Shown: positions 45,692 through 55,920 of the stretch, piece after piece
How positions within the stretch are numbered: the stretch's first letter is position 1
Layout of the letters: every line of letters starts with the position of its first letter
Position numbers and translations under genes: made by a program
Assembly: GCA_036346375.1 (NCBI GenBank)
Contig: CM070508.1
Coordinates: 15,990,852-16,054,851, forward strand
Direction of reading: 5' to 3'
Origin: Guadua angustifolia
Taxonomy: Eukaryota; Streptophyta; Magnoliopsida; Poales; Poaceae
DNA length: 64,000 nt
The notes under the pieces: model-generated
Told to the model about the DNA's origin: nothing
The model's input: the letters and a program-made list of their open reading frames with translations, nothing else
The model's database searches: none

Positions 45692-46633
45692 TGTCGGTGT
45701 TTCGTATACCGGCAAGTAAATTTGTAAGTTAAGGGGCCGCGTGTTCCCTCTCCTTGAATGGTTAGACTCAGGGAGCCCAAGATGTATACTGGTTCGGGCT
45801 GAACGTCCCTACTTCTAGTTCGTGTGGTGGTTATGTATTCCTTTGGGGTGCAGAAGACTGCACGGTGTTTACAAGTGAGGGTTAAGGGCAGGCCTTGAAC
45901 TCCTTGTATGAGTGGGCGAGGTCGGAGTGAGCTAGAGCGGTTCATTCGTCAGAGTTACACGCTAGTAAGTGCTCGTATATGCTTGTCTATGCTCGTGTGG
46001 GTTCGCTCGGTCCTTTCCCTGAGGGTCCTGCCCCCCTTTATATAGTCGGAGGGGGCAGGTTACACTGGAGTTTGGATAAAAATGGATGGGGTGTCCTACG
46101 TCAGATAGTCCTGGTGACTGACAGGTTCCTGTTCATTCCATGCTTGGGTTGGTAGACACAGCAAGCGGCGTTCCGTCGGGGGGCGCACTCGCCTCTGTGT
46201 GCTCGAGATCTTGACGCCATACGCTATGTTCTGGTGTCGCCTCGGGAGGGAGCGCGTTTCTCCACTGTGCATGACGGGGTGAAGGGACTGGCGCTTGACT
46301 TTGGCGGCCTCCTAGCCACCTTGGGAAGGAGCCACCTACCCCAGCATGGCCGTCGTGTCCGCGGGGCAGGTGACCAGCTTGAGGTCGACCGGCGATGATC
46401 TTCGACCCTGTGGCGGGGGACGCCGAGTAGGAGCTCGTTGGGGCCCCGACTTGAGGCCAGGTCGGAGCCTGCGGGGCGCCCGACTTGAGGCCAGGTCGGA
46501 GCGCTCCCTGGTGGGCTTGATCGGGGTCGAGGGTCCATCGTGACCCAACGAGGCCTTTGGCCAGAGCTGGGCCTAAGACGGCCCATTTGGTGTTCCGGCC
46601 TGTTGGGGGTATCCCTGGTATGAGTATTCGTCA
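45692..46633 (-). repeat. 3' LTR of the second Tat element
   Basis: 942 bp, TGTCGGTGTTTCG...ATTCGTCA as written on plus (inverse on minus). A minus-strand TATA box ctatataaagg lies at 46035-46045. It is related to the solo LTR at 18913. Confidence 0.85.
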
Positions 46634-46893
46634 GTAGCCCCCGGGGCCGTCCTGGAACGCGTGCCAGCTGCTTTTCCGATCAGTGCGTTCCTGGATGGGC
46701 CCACCATCTATGGTGGTACGGTCTCTTCGCAAATGTGATGACGCCTCAGCTTCTCATGCCCTCATTTATTTGAACCTGTTCGGCTTCTGCACTTTAAGCA
46801 TATAAGAGCGGTACGGTCGCAGGCATTTGGGGCAATCACTCGCCTTAGAAATTTCCCACTGCTCCGCAACGCTTAGCTTCCCTCAAATCTTCA

Positions 46894-47184
46894 ATGGCTT
46901 CTTCCCGCCCTTCTTCTTCTATCGACGAGACTCCGCCGTCGCCCTTCTTTGTGGAGGGGCTGGTATTCAGCTTTGGAGATGAAGGACCGCCGGCGCCTAC
47001 GGACGAGGAGGTCTTCTTAGCGGAGCTTTGGGCTGACTCCGAGCTCACCATGGCCGAATGGGTCGAGCTAGACGCCGCCGCCCGCGACGCCGCTACCGTT
47101 GACGCGCTGATCGACGTCGTCCTGAAGCTCATCAAGGCGAGGGATGCCCTTATCGAAGCGGTTAGGCACGCGCGCGGCGCCTAG
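46894..47184 (+). CDS. Small acidic ORF antisense to the second Tat element
   Basis: 96 codons from ATG to TAG, not recognised. The product is Ser/Pro-rich at first (residues 3-17), then strongly acidic (FSFGDEGPPAPTDEEVFLAE at about 27-46), with an Ala/Asp-rich helix-like second half (AARDAATVDALIDVVLKLIK). A TATA-like TATAAGAG lies 93 bp upstream at 46801. It sits just inside the 3' LTR on the strand opposite to gag-pol. GC content and third-position bias fit a grass coding region. It could be an element accessory protein or a remnant. No function is proposed. Confidence 0.45.
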   Translation: MASSRPSSSIDETPPSPFFVEGLVFSFGDEGPPAPTDEEVFLAELWADSELTMAEWVELDAAARDAATVDALIDVVLKLIKARDALIEAVRHARGA

Positions 47185-47519
47185 ATTCATACGCTATTTT
47201 GATGTCTTCAAGTTAGATTGATGCTTTTGCTGTTTCTTAACTGTTAAGATGCAAACAATTTATAAATCGTGTGTAATATAAATCGCCCTTTCGGAACCTT
47301 TGTCCTGCGATCTCTCGGATCTTAGCCACAGTGTCACGTAACGAAGCAACGAGTTCTCTGGGGTGACATAGGGCTTGCGGTGCTCGCGGAGACAATCATC
47401 GGGAGTCGATGGAGTTAACCCGGGTGTATAAGCCGTGTTTGAGCTGACCGTGTCATAGTCGACCCCCTGATTATCCGGCCCCAAAAGGCGCAAACACCCC
47501 GCGCTCCGAGCGGGACGTG

Positions 47520-47835
47520 TGGCTGCCTTGGTCGGCCAAGCCCGACTGACCTGGTCGGCCGGTTTCGACCGGGTACGTGCGAGCGCACCCAGTGGATGTA
47601 GCCCCCGAGCAGGTCGGAGAGCTGGTTGGGGGGTTACTTTGGTTGGCAAAATCCGGCTGGGAGCACGCGGGCGGACTCAATCGGCCCCGAGCCCCCGAGT
47701 GTATCGGAAGACTGCCTTGGTCGGCAGAGCCCGACCGGGTGCGCGTGAGCGCACCCGGTGGGTGTAGCCCCCGAGCCCCCGAGCAGGTCGAAGAGCTGGT
47801 TGGGGGGTTACTTTAGCTTGCGGAGGCCGAATGAC
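47520..47835 (+). repeat. Imperfect direct repeat of about 165-200 bp
   Basis: gaccgggt.cgtg.gagcgcaccc.gtgg.tgtagcccccgag and gagctggttggggggttacttt occur twice (from about 47568 and about 47733). Non-coding, within the antisense half of the second element. Confidence 0.6.
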
Positions 47836-47856
47836 TTGGCCGACAGGATCCGGCCC

Positions 47857-48510
47857 ATTGTTGCCACGGTCGGCGCGGACGTCCAGATGCCTTAGACAAG
47901 GTTCTGATGTCCGAGCGCTAGTTTTACGTCGTAGCTGGACGTTGCCTAGGTCGGCGCAGATGCCCAGACGCCTTTGGCAAGGTTCTAGTGTCTGAGTGCT
48001 CGTTTTACGTCGTAGCTTGACGTTGCCTAGGTCGGCGCGGACGCCCAGATGCCTTTGGCAAGGTTCTGGTGTCTGGGTGCTCGTTTTACGTTGTAACCTG
48101 ACGTCGCCTAGGTCGGTGCAGATGCCCAGAGGCCTCAGCGAGGCTCTGGTGTCCGAGTGCTCGTTTTACGTCGTAGCTGGACGTTGCCTAGGTCAGCGCG
48201 GACGCCCAGAGGCCTCAGACAAGGTTCTGGTGTCCGAGCGCTAGTTTTACGTCGTAGCTGGACGTTCCCTAGGTCGGCGTGGACGCCCAGAGGCCTCAGA
48301 CAAGGTTCTGGTGTCCGAGTGCTCGTTTTACGCCGTAGCTAGATGTTGCCTAGGTCGGCGCGGATGCCCAGAGGCCTCAGCGAGACTCTGGTGTCCGAGT
48401 GCTCATTTTACGTCGTAGCTGGACGTTGCATAGGTCGGCGCGGATGCCTAGAGGCCTCAGCGAGACTCTGGTGTCCGAGTGATCATTTTACGTCGTAGCT
48501 GGACGTGTCT
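47857..48510 (+). repeat. Tandem array of eight 80-81-bp units
   Basis: Unit starts at about 47857, 47938, 48019, 48100, 48180, 48261, 48342 and 48422, with a partial ninth at 48502. Consensus parts are gacgttgcctaggtcggcgc, ggtgtccgagtgctcg and ttttacgtcgtagctg. Because some units are 80 bp the frame is not kept, so it is unlikely to be coding. Confidence 0.9.
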
Positions 48511-49356
48511 GTAAGGCTGGTTTAACGCGGGAGCTAGGCTGAGGGCGTCCGTCCCGAGTCCTCATCTGGTGAGGCTATCTGCGGGAGGAGTGGCCGCTGT
48601 GTCCCACGTTTACGTCCCGTCCGCAGGTGTGTGACCTGTAGGGGGTGAGCAGACGCGTGTTTACCATGCGTTGGTTTAAACACCGTGCTCGTGGAGCTAC
48701 TAATGGGTTATTCGAGTGGGCCCTGGAGATCCCTCCCAAGGGGGACCTTTCCGAGCGAACGATCCCGACGTTAGGCGTCCGACCCACTGGGGGCGACCCA
48801 TAAGAAACCTTTCTTTACTCGATCCCGTATCAGACTCCGAGCCGTCCGCCGACCCGGAGCGCAGCTGGCTGCCACCCATTAATGGGTTCCGCGGGAGAGT
48901 GTGAAGTATGATCTCGGACACGAGTTAAGGCGATTGGGTCATCCGCCGACCCAACTAGAGGCCCACTGGGAGCTCGCCTTGTCCTCGCCCCTTGCTCAAT
49001 TTTATGCTGGGGTGGCTTGGGTTCCACTTGGTGGATTTAGGCCCTTGGAACCCGCAGCGCTTTTGCCACCTCAAGGCCGCAGCGGCCCGGTGGGCTTTTT
49101 ATACTTGTTTCGATCTAGTCGACCCAGCCTAGTGGCGGAGATCGAAGGGTCGCAGGGCGTGTCACTCGGAGCGGTGTCCTGGCGCCTCCTGCTAGTATTT
49201 AATGCGTAGTGGAGGGAGTTAATGCAAAGTGAAATGATTGGGAACCGATGCGCCTCACCAGCGGCCCGACGTGGCGGTCGGACGGGACGTGCGACGCTTC
49301 ACCCGAGATAGCGTCCGCTTGACTGGTGTCTGCTCAGCTGGTGCCTGTTCGGCTCC

Positions 49357-49364
49357 TATAAATT
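49357..49364 (+). promoter_or_regulatory. TATA box of antisense unit A
   Basis: TATAAATT 153 bp before the ATG at 49510. It lies in a region (about 48990-49360) that is homologous to the promoter region of unit B (about 53110-53405). Confidence 0.5.
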
Positions 49365-49509
49365 GGGCGTTTGGAGTGCCGGGGCATGCACTTGCCTTCA
49401 CTTTCCTGTCCCCTTGCCTTCGCCTAAGAGAAAAAAGAGGGCAAAGGAGCCGAGAAAAGATTTCCTCACCTTCCCTTTCCCCACCTTTTTGCTGCTCTCG
49501 CCTTTGGAG

Positions 49510-52506
49510 ATGTCATGGCCGAAATGCTCCACCCAGCCCAGCCGCGCGCAGGGCTTGGGGAAGAAAGGGTTCCTCCCCCCGCGAGATGTCTCGAGGTGGA
49601 GGGTCCCGACAGGGGTCACGGTCCCCTCGCTAGGAGACGACGAGATCGTCGTGCCCGCCTCGTTCTACGAACGCGGGTTCGGGCTCCCGCTCCATCCATT
49701 CGTTCGTGGGCTGCTGCACTTCTACAAGGCGGAGGTACATCACCTTAACCCCAACGGCATGATCCACATAGCGGTCTTCATGACGCTATGCAAGGCGTTT
49801 TTGGGGATCGAGCCCCATTGGGCGCTTTGGAGGCACCTCTTCCACGGACGGCTGAGGAAGGACAAGCCAGCGGATAGCACGGCGCCCTTCGGCGGTGTGG
49901 CCTTCCAGCTGCGCGTCGGCCGCACGGCGGACTACATCGACTTGAAGCTGCCGTCGTCGAATCGGGAGTAGCATTCCGAATGGTTCTATGCCCAGAACCT
50001 AGGAGGCAGTGCCCCGGCTTTCACCGGCCGGCTCCCCGTGGCAGGACCCGAGTGGTCTTGGGGCGCCGACCGGAAGGAGAAGAACAAGGTGGACGTGATC
50101 ATCGAGCGGATCAAGACCCAGAAGGAGCGGGGCCTGACCGGCGATGTCGTTGTACGCGCATTCATCAGGATGCGCGTTCAACCCCTCATGGATAAGGTGC
50201 GCCCCATGTTCCGGTATGAGGGGGTGTCTGACCCCATGAGGATGGCGGAGCCGGAGCTCCCTTCGTCGGAGGTCGAGGCTCGGGTGGCCGTCGTCACAGG
50301 CGGCAGCGCCACCGAGGCGGCGGGTGGCCATCCCGAGCCATTCTCGGCGCAAAATCTCCTGGACTTGGTAGCCCGAGCGATTCCTTTCCTCCTCTTCCTC
50401 CCTTAGCCCTTAGTGTTTGGTCTGACTAGTGTCTCTGTGTTGTCCAGGGGCTGGCCGGGACGGTCTCCCGGGCATTGCTGCCAGGGGAGAAGGAGTTGAG
50501 GGCTGAGGCCCGTGCGAGGTCCACACTGCACGAATCTGCCCACAAGAGGCGGAAGGAGGAGAAGGGGAGGAAGAGGAAGGCGGAGAAGAAGCGGGAGCGC
50601 GAGGCAAGGGCCGCGCGCGGCGAGGAGGTCTCCGACACGACCTCCATTGACACGGCCAATACGGAGTCGTCCTCGAGCGACAGCAACGACGACGGCGGTG
50701 GCAACCCGTACTGCAGGATCGACCTCGGACCGCCGACTGGCGGTGGCGGTCGGGTGCAGCCATGAAAAGCCGCTGCCGTCGTATCGTCAAAGTGAGGCGC
50801 CGACGGAGGCGCTCTTGGGGAAGCGGAGGAGTGACTCGCCGCCGCAAGGGGAGCCACCGAAGAAAGTGCGGCTGCCGCGCACCCGCTCGGCGCTTGTCCG
50901 ATCGGAAGTGATGGCGGCCCCGCGAGGGCCGACGCCTTCCCTGCAGCTGGCGACAGTTGAGGCATCGACTGCCGAGCCATTGCCACCGACGAAGCCGCAG
51001 GAGGAGAGGGTCCTAGAGGAGCTGGGTCGTGAGGTGGTCCCGGCGATCCTTGGCAGATCGGGACCTCGATCGGAGGTCGAAGGAAACGACGGAGAGCTCC
51101 CGCCGCCACCGACAGGACCTCCGCCAGCTGGCACGATCCAGGTGCCTATCGTGATCCCGCCACCATCGCCCGGGGGCCCGTTGGAGGGGGCGGTCCAGGC
51201 GTTGGAAGCGGCCATCGCTAGGCCACGGGTGGAGGCGCCGCGTGACCCTCCGCAAGCGCAGCCCGCCAGGGTGGCCCCGGGGGAGTCCGCCCGGATGCCC
51301 TTGCCTGTGCTGACCTGGCCGGGCAACGACCCGACCGGCAAGCCGCTGTTCGTGCTGGACGACGAGGCGGAGGGCGGGTCGTGGGAGGCCCTCCAGGGGG
51401 GCGCGCAGCAAGTCGAGGTTAAGGTGAGCCAGATCCGGAAGGGTCTGGCTCTCACCCTCGAGTCCTCCGACAAGGTGCTGAAGGCCATCTCCGAGGGAAC
51501 TCGCCCGATCGGCGCGGTAAGCCAAACCAATCCCCATCCTCAGCTTTTGAGGAGTTTTAACGGTCGGCGGGCTAATAGGGTGCTCGTGTTTCGCAGCATT
51601 TGCTGGACCGATCGGTGGAGAAGTCGAAGTTCCTTCGATGTCTTTACGGTTGGAGGATGGCCGCCGAGAAGGAGTGCGACCAGCTGCGCCCCGAGCTGCA
51701 CAACGCTCGGGAAGCCTTGGCGTGCGAGCGTTCGGAGGCAAAGGAGGCCCGCCAGGCGCTGGAACAGCTTGTCCAGGTCTTGCTCGAGGAGCGCCGGACG
51801 AGCCAGCCCTTGAGGGCGAGGGTGTCCAAGCTTGGATCCCTCCTGGCGGAGGCCAACAGCGCCAGGGACACCGCTCAGGAAGAGGCAGCTGCGGCGAAGA
51901 AGCTCGGTGAGGAGACCCGGGCCAAGCTCGAGGGGGAGCTCCGCGCTATGACGGACTCTGCGGCTGGTAAGTGGCCCAACCTCTTGGTCGATTCTCGCCG
52001 TCATAGTTTGCCCTTTTTTGAGATTGTCCCGATCTGCAGAGCTGCAAAGGAATCTCAACGGCGCTGTGGAGGCACGGAGACAGGCGGAGGAGGCGCGTGA
52101 CACTACGGTCGCGTCGCGGGACGCGGCTCTATCGACGAAAGAGCAGGCGGAGGGGGAGCTGTCAGAGCAAACCGCCGAGCTGGTGGCCCTTCGGAGGGTC
52201 GGGCGGGCGGTCTGCAACCGGGTACTCGGGACCGCCGTGCAGGGTCCGAGCTCGCTTGCCACCGAGCTAGCTCGTGTGCCGGAGCACGTCGAGAGCTCGG
52301 TGAGCGAAGGGATCGCACTCGGAGCTTGTTCGGCGCTCGTTTGCGCCATCTCCCATTATGACGGTATTAACCTCGACGCCGTTAGTAGTGGGATCGCCAC
52401 GGACCGGACCGACGAGGAGATCGACGGGTTCGAGACCCAAGTCGAGCCGCGTGCCCGAGTGATCGCCAGCCGGATATCGCTGCAGAGCATCCTCCACCGG
52501 GAGTAA
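49510..52506 (+). pseudogene. Antisense unit A: spliced Transposase_28-type gene within the Tat element
   Basis: Lies on the strand opposite to gag-pol. Four exons are inferred from GT-AG sites that keep frame: 49510-50367, 50448-51516, 51597-51966, 52040-52506. Exon 1 has VVPASFYERGFGLPLHPFVR, GLLHFYKAEVHHLNPNGMIH and IAVFMTLCKAFLGIEPHWAL, the same domain as the antisense ORF of the first element. WHSEWFYAQNL is broken by TGG changed to TAG at 49969. Exon 2 has a Lys/Arg-rich basic stretch, then Ser/Asp-rich, then Pro-rich sequence, with a frameshift near 50755. Exons 3-4 encode long Ala/Glu-rich coiled coils (CDQLRPELHNAREALACERS) ending SRISLQSILHRE at a TAA. The basic patch suggests nuclear or nucleic-acid contact, which is inference. 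Function unknown. Confidence 0.7.
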
Positions 52507-52559
52507 AGGAAAAAGTTAGATGTTTTTGCTTTTTTGTAATGTAGTAACTTCGTCATGTA

Positions 52560-53095
52560 ATGAACTAAAGTTTGTTTTTTAGTATTTTGGCCAGTCGGGC
52601 CAATCCGTAAGTTCGACTTTGTCTTTTGCGCTTCCTTGAGGTGATGAACATTTGACGACTATAGCCTTAGAAACCGCAGGGGTTGTACAAGCGTAGGTCG
52701 GTATGTTAACACTTTTGAGGAAAGCGCAAAGACAACAGGAACCTAAGGGACGAAACGCTCACTTGCACTCGGCACGAAAAAGGAGTGTTCCTGACCAACT
52801 ATGGATCGCACCGCACGAGTACTTCCTTCTTCCGCGAAGCACTACTTAGCAACCGTAGCCGCTGGGGCGTAGGCCGTAGTACTTGGGTCGAGAGGATTAC
52901 CGCTAGGGGGAACCGAGTGGCCAGTCGGGTCACCGACCCGTGTGAGTGTAGGAACTTGTAGCCCCCCAGCGATGCGTGGGGACCAAGCCGTGGTCGCCAC
53001 GTAGCGCTTGAACTCGGAGGAATGGAAAATGGGTGCGATAATAAGAAAGAGCTTTAGGGATAGAGTCGCCTTAACTTTTTTATTCCGCGTGTTGC
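52560..53095 (+). repeat. Downstream spacer, copy A of internal duplication
   Basis: Matches 54590-55055: ggttgt..gagcgtagg, gcacttccttcttccgc, cactacttagcaacc.tagcc and gggtcgagagg.ttaccgc, then gaactcggagga. Together with the shared promoter region this shows duplication of the whole antisense module. Confidence 0.8.
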
Positions 53096-53396
53096 AGGCG
53101 ACGTGGCTATCGGGCCCGGCGAGCTAATGGGCCTTCTGCCACCTCGAGGCCGCAGCGGCCTATCCAGGCCTTTCTTGCCCATCGCGGTGCGGTCAGTCTA
53201 GCCCAGGAGCCGAAACCGAGGGGTTGTGCGGCGCCCTGGCCGAAGCGGTGTCCTTTCGCCCCCAGCCGTCGTGTCACGTTTTAATTCGTAGTGGGAGGAG
53301 TGGAAAGGGCACGTCCCATCCTGCAGGGAGTGGATTTAATGCGCGTGCGGTGCTCTGCCCAAGGCGGCGCCCGCTCAGACCGCTCCGCCCCGTCTC

Positions 53397-53404
53397 TATA
53401 AATA
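53397..53404 (+). promoter_or_regulatory. TATA box of antisense unit B
   Basis: TATAAATA 117 bp before the ATG at 53514, preceded by GC-rich sequence sharing blocks such as gccacctc.aggccgcagcggcc with the unit A promoter region. Confidence 0.5.
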
Positions 53405-53513
53405 CGGCATGGGGGGCGTGAGAGCGACCACCCCCAGTCGTTTCCTTTGCCTCTCCGCCTCCCCGCGCCTTTCTGCAACCAGAGAGGGAAAGAGCCAGGG
53501 AGCGTAAGTGTAG

Positions 53514-54498
53514 ATGGCGAGCGGAGGCGACGATCAGAGGGTCGGCAAGCGCGCGGTGGCTGGAGACCCACGGGGTTTAGGCCCCAAGAGGCCCCGCACC
53601 GATGCCGGGTCCTCCACAGCCGTGGCGAGGGGTGGGATTACCCTGCCCTCGTCTGTCTTCCGTATTTGGAACCCTCTTCTAGCGTGAGTTTCCTTTGTTT
53701 AGCTTTAGGATGGCCTTGATTTCTTCTTGCTGACGCTGACTTGCTTTCACTTTTTCTCTCAGCGCCTCTGGCTCGGGCTCTCGCCACGTTGCCTCTGGCC
53801 TGGCTTCTGCCTTGGTGGGGGCGACGCCACGAGCCGCCTAACGCGCTCCCCAGCCCAGCAATCCTCTGCGATGGGAGCAGGCGGAGGGTATGGCTGCTGT
53901 ACTGACGCCAGAGGCTTCGAAGGCGTCCGAGCACAACGGCCACCACCCAGGAAGCGAAGGCGTTGTACCAGTGGGCTCAGGCCCGGGCCGCTGAGGAGGA
54001 GCTCGCCAAGACGCGCGAGGAGGCGTCGTCCCTGCGGGCTCGGGCCGAGGCCGCCGAGGAGGAGCTTGCTAAGATGCACGAGGAGCACTGGGTCACGCGC
54101 GAGAACCTCGTCTCCATGCTCGCCCGGCCGAGAGCATGGCGGGAGCTGGAGCGGCTGGGTGAGGCTGAAGCAGGCCGTTGGAGCATCTTCGCGTCGCAAG
54201 ACGCTTGACCTCACCCATGCAACCAACGCCTTGCCGGCTCGCTTCGCGCCTTGAACGAAGCGTTTCGCCGCGAGGGCGGAAGTCGCCGTTTAGCGGCGGC
54301 ACGCGTAGCTCGCTTCTGCGCCAGCCGTGACGCCTCCTTTGACCCGATGGCGACCATCGTCGGGATCGAAGGCGACCCAGCCCGGGCGCGGGCAAGAGCA
54401 TGGGCGGCGCGGAGACGGTGGCGGAGCGGCTTCACGTTGATGCCCAGGGCACGGACGACGAGGGCAGTTATAACTCTGACGACGATGCCTTCGGTTAG
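53514..54498 (+). pseudogene. Antisense unit B: shortened duplicate, acidic C-terminus
   Basis: Begins MASGGDDQRVGKRAVAG and reads ITLPSSVFRIWNPLLA to a stop or splice site near 53684. Coiled-coil sequence EEELAKTREEASSLRARAEA is open at 53963-54208. The last part reads ARFCASRDASFDPMATIVGI (54251 frame) and, after a frameshift, an acidic tail DDEGSYNSDDDAFG ending TAG at 54498. CASRDxxFDPMAxxxGIEGD is shared with the C-terminus of the first element's antisense ORF (8706-8951). The Transposase_28 domain is missing, so unit B has an internal deletion relative to unit A and is non-functional. Confidence 0.6.
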
Positions 54499-54589
54499 CT
54501 TAGGAACATCCCGGGCGCCCGCACCTGACTTTTGTTTTTGGATAATATAATGCATGTACAATATATATTATGGGAACTTTGTTTGATAC

Positions 54590-55055
54590 TTTGCATTTCT
54601 CCTCTGTGGTGAGCACACGCTGAATGACCGTAGTCCGCCCGGATGCCCCTACCTGGTACACCCACCGGGGTTGTTTGAGCGTAGGTTGGAGTGCTAACAT
54701 TTTGAGGGAAACGCAAAGATAGCAAAAGACTTAGCAGCCCAAAAGTGTGTCCCCGATCGACTATGGACCGCCCCGCATGGGCACTTCCTTCTTCCGCAAG
54801 ACACTACTTAGCAACCATAGCCACTGGGACGTAGGCCGTAGTGCCTGGGTCGAGAGGGTTACCGCGCGGGAGGCCCCGATAGCCGGTCGGGGCGCCGACT
54901 TGGATGAGTATGCGAACAAGTAGCCCCTGAGAGGCGCATGAGGACCAGGGCGTGGTCGGCACGCGGTGCTTTGAACTCGGAGGATTTGGCGGAGATGGGA
55001 GAATAAAGAATAAGTTTTAGAGATAGAATCGCCTCTACTTCTCAATATTCCATGC
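54590..55055 (+). repeat. Downstream spacer, copy B of internal duplication
   Basis: Second copy of 52560-53095, running up to the integrase end. The divergence is substantial, so the duplication is older than the recent history of this copy. Confidence 0.8.
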
Positions 55056-55920
55056 GTTAGACACAATGTTGCCATCGGCACCTTTGAGTCGAAAGGTGCC
55101 GGGTCGGAGGACCTCCACGACGGTGAAGGGGCCTTCCTAGGGAGGGGACTTGTGCACATCCTTGTTGGATCGACTGGCGCAGACCGGGTTGTTAACGCCA
55201 AGGACCGATCATGACCTAACGACTGTGGTAGCACCGCAGCGTTTGCTGGTATTTGGCCGATCGCAGAATGGCCACGTCGCGTGCCTCGTCGAGCTGGTCG
55301 ATGGCGTCTTGTTGTGACTCGAGCCCCCGTGCCTCGTTGAAGGCTTGAAGTCTTGGGGCACCATATTCCAGGTCGGTCGGCAGGACAGCTTCAGCACCGA
55401 ACACCATGAAGAATGGTGTAAACCCGGTCGACCGGGTCAGTGTGGTCCGCAGGCTCTAGAGAACAGAGGGCAGCTCGCCCGCCCATCGTCCCGCGAATTT
55501 CTTTAGTCGACTGAAGATTCGCAGCTTGAGCCCTTGGAGGATCATGCCATTTGCCCGCTCAACTTGGCCGTTGGTCCGCGGATGGGCTACGGCTGCCCAG
55601 TCGACGCGAATGTTGAAGTCATCGCAGAACTCGAGGAATTCATTCCCCGTAAACTGCGTTCCGTTATCGGTGATGATGGAGTTTGGGACTCCGAACAGAT
55701 AAACGATGCTACGGCGGTCGGCCAGTAGAAGCCCTGTCGGAAGGCTTTCCCTACGAGGGACCGTGGCGCGGCGTGGTGGCCGCAGACACCGCCATGGATG
55801 TTAAGCAGCAGCTGCTTCCCTTGGTCGGCCAGGATGCACTTCTGGAGGATTCCAGAGGGGCTCCTCTTGTAGAGGTCTTCTTCGACCAGGACGAAGGATT
55901 TCGCCCGTCAAGCGAGGCGC
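55030..55920 (-). pseudogene. Integrase of the second Tat element, internally deleted
   Basis: Minus strand. The zinc-binding side (about 55900-55720) reads ...IHGGVCGHHAAPR, then VGKAFRQGFYWPTA. It then jumps at about 55710 to LFGVPNSIITDNGTQF, removing the first catalytic Asp region. The rest is readable: VFGAEAVLPTDLEYGAPRLQ (55407 frame), DQLDEARDVAILRSAKYQQT and PFTVVEVLRPGTFRLKGADG near 55.1 kb. It cannot be active because of the deletion. Confidence 0.8.

Noticed and set aside
47996..48342. Leu/Arg repeat protein encoded by the 81-bp array
   Set aside because: Units of 80 bp shift the frame between repeats, so a repeat protein is not maintained.
50426..51741. Long minus-strand ORFs opposite antisense unit A
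   Set aside because: Shadows of the GC-rich plus-strand exons; no domain is recognisable and codon positions mirror the other strand.
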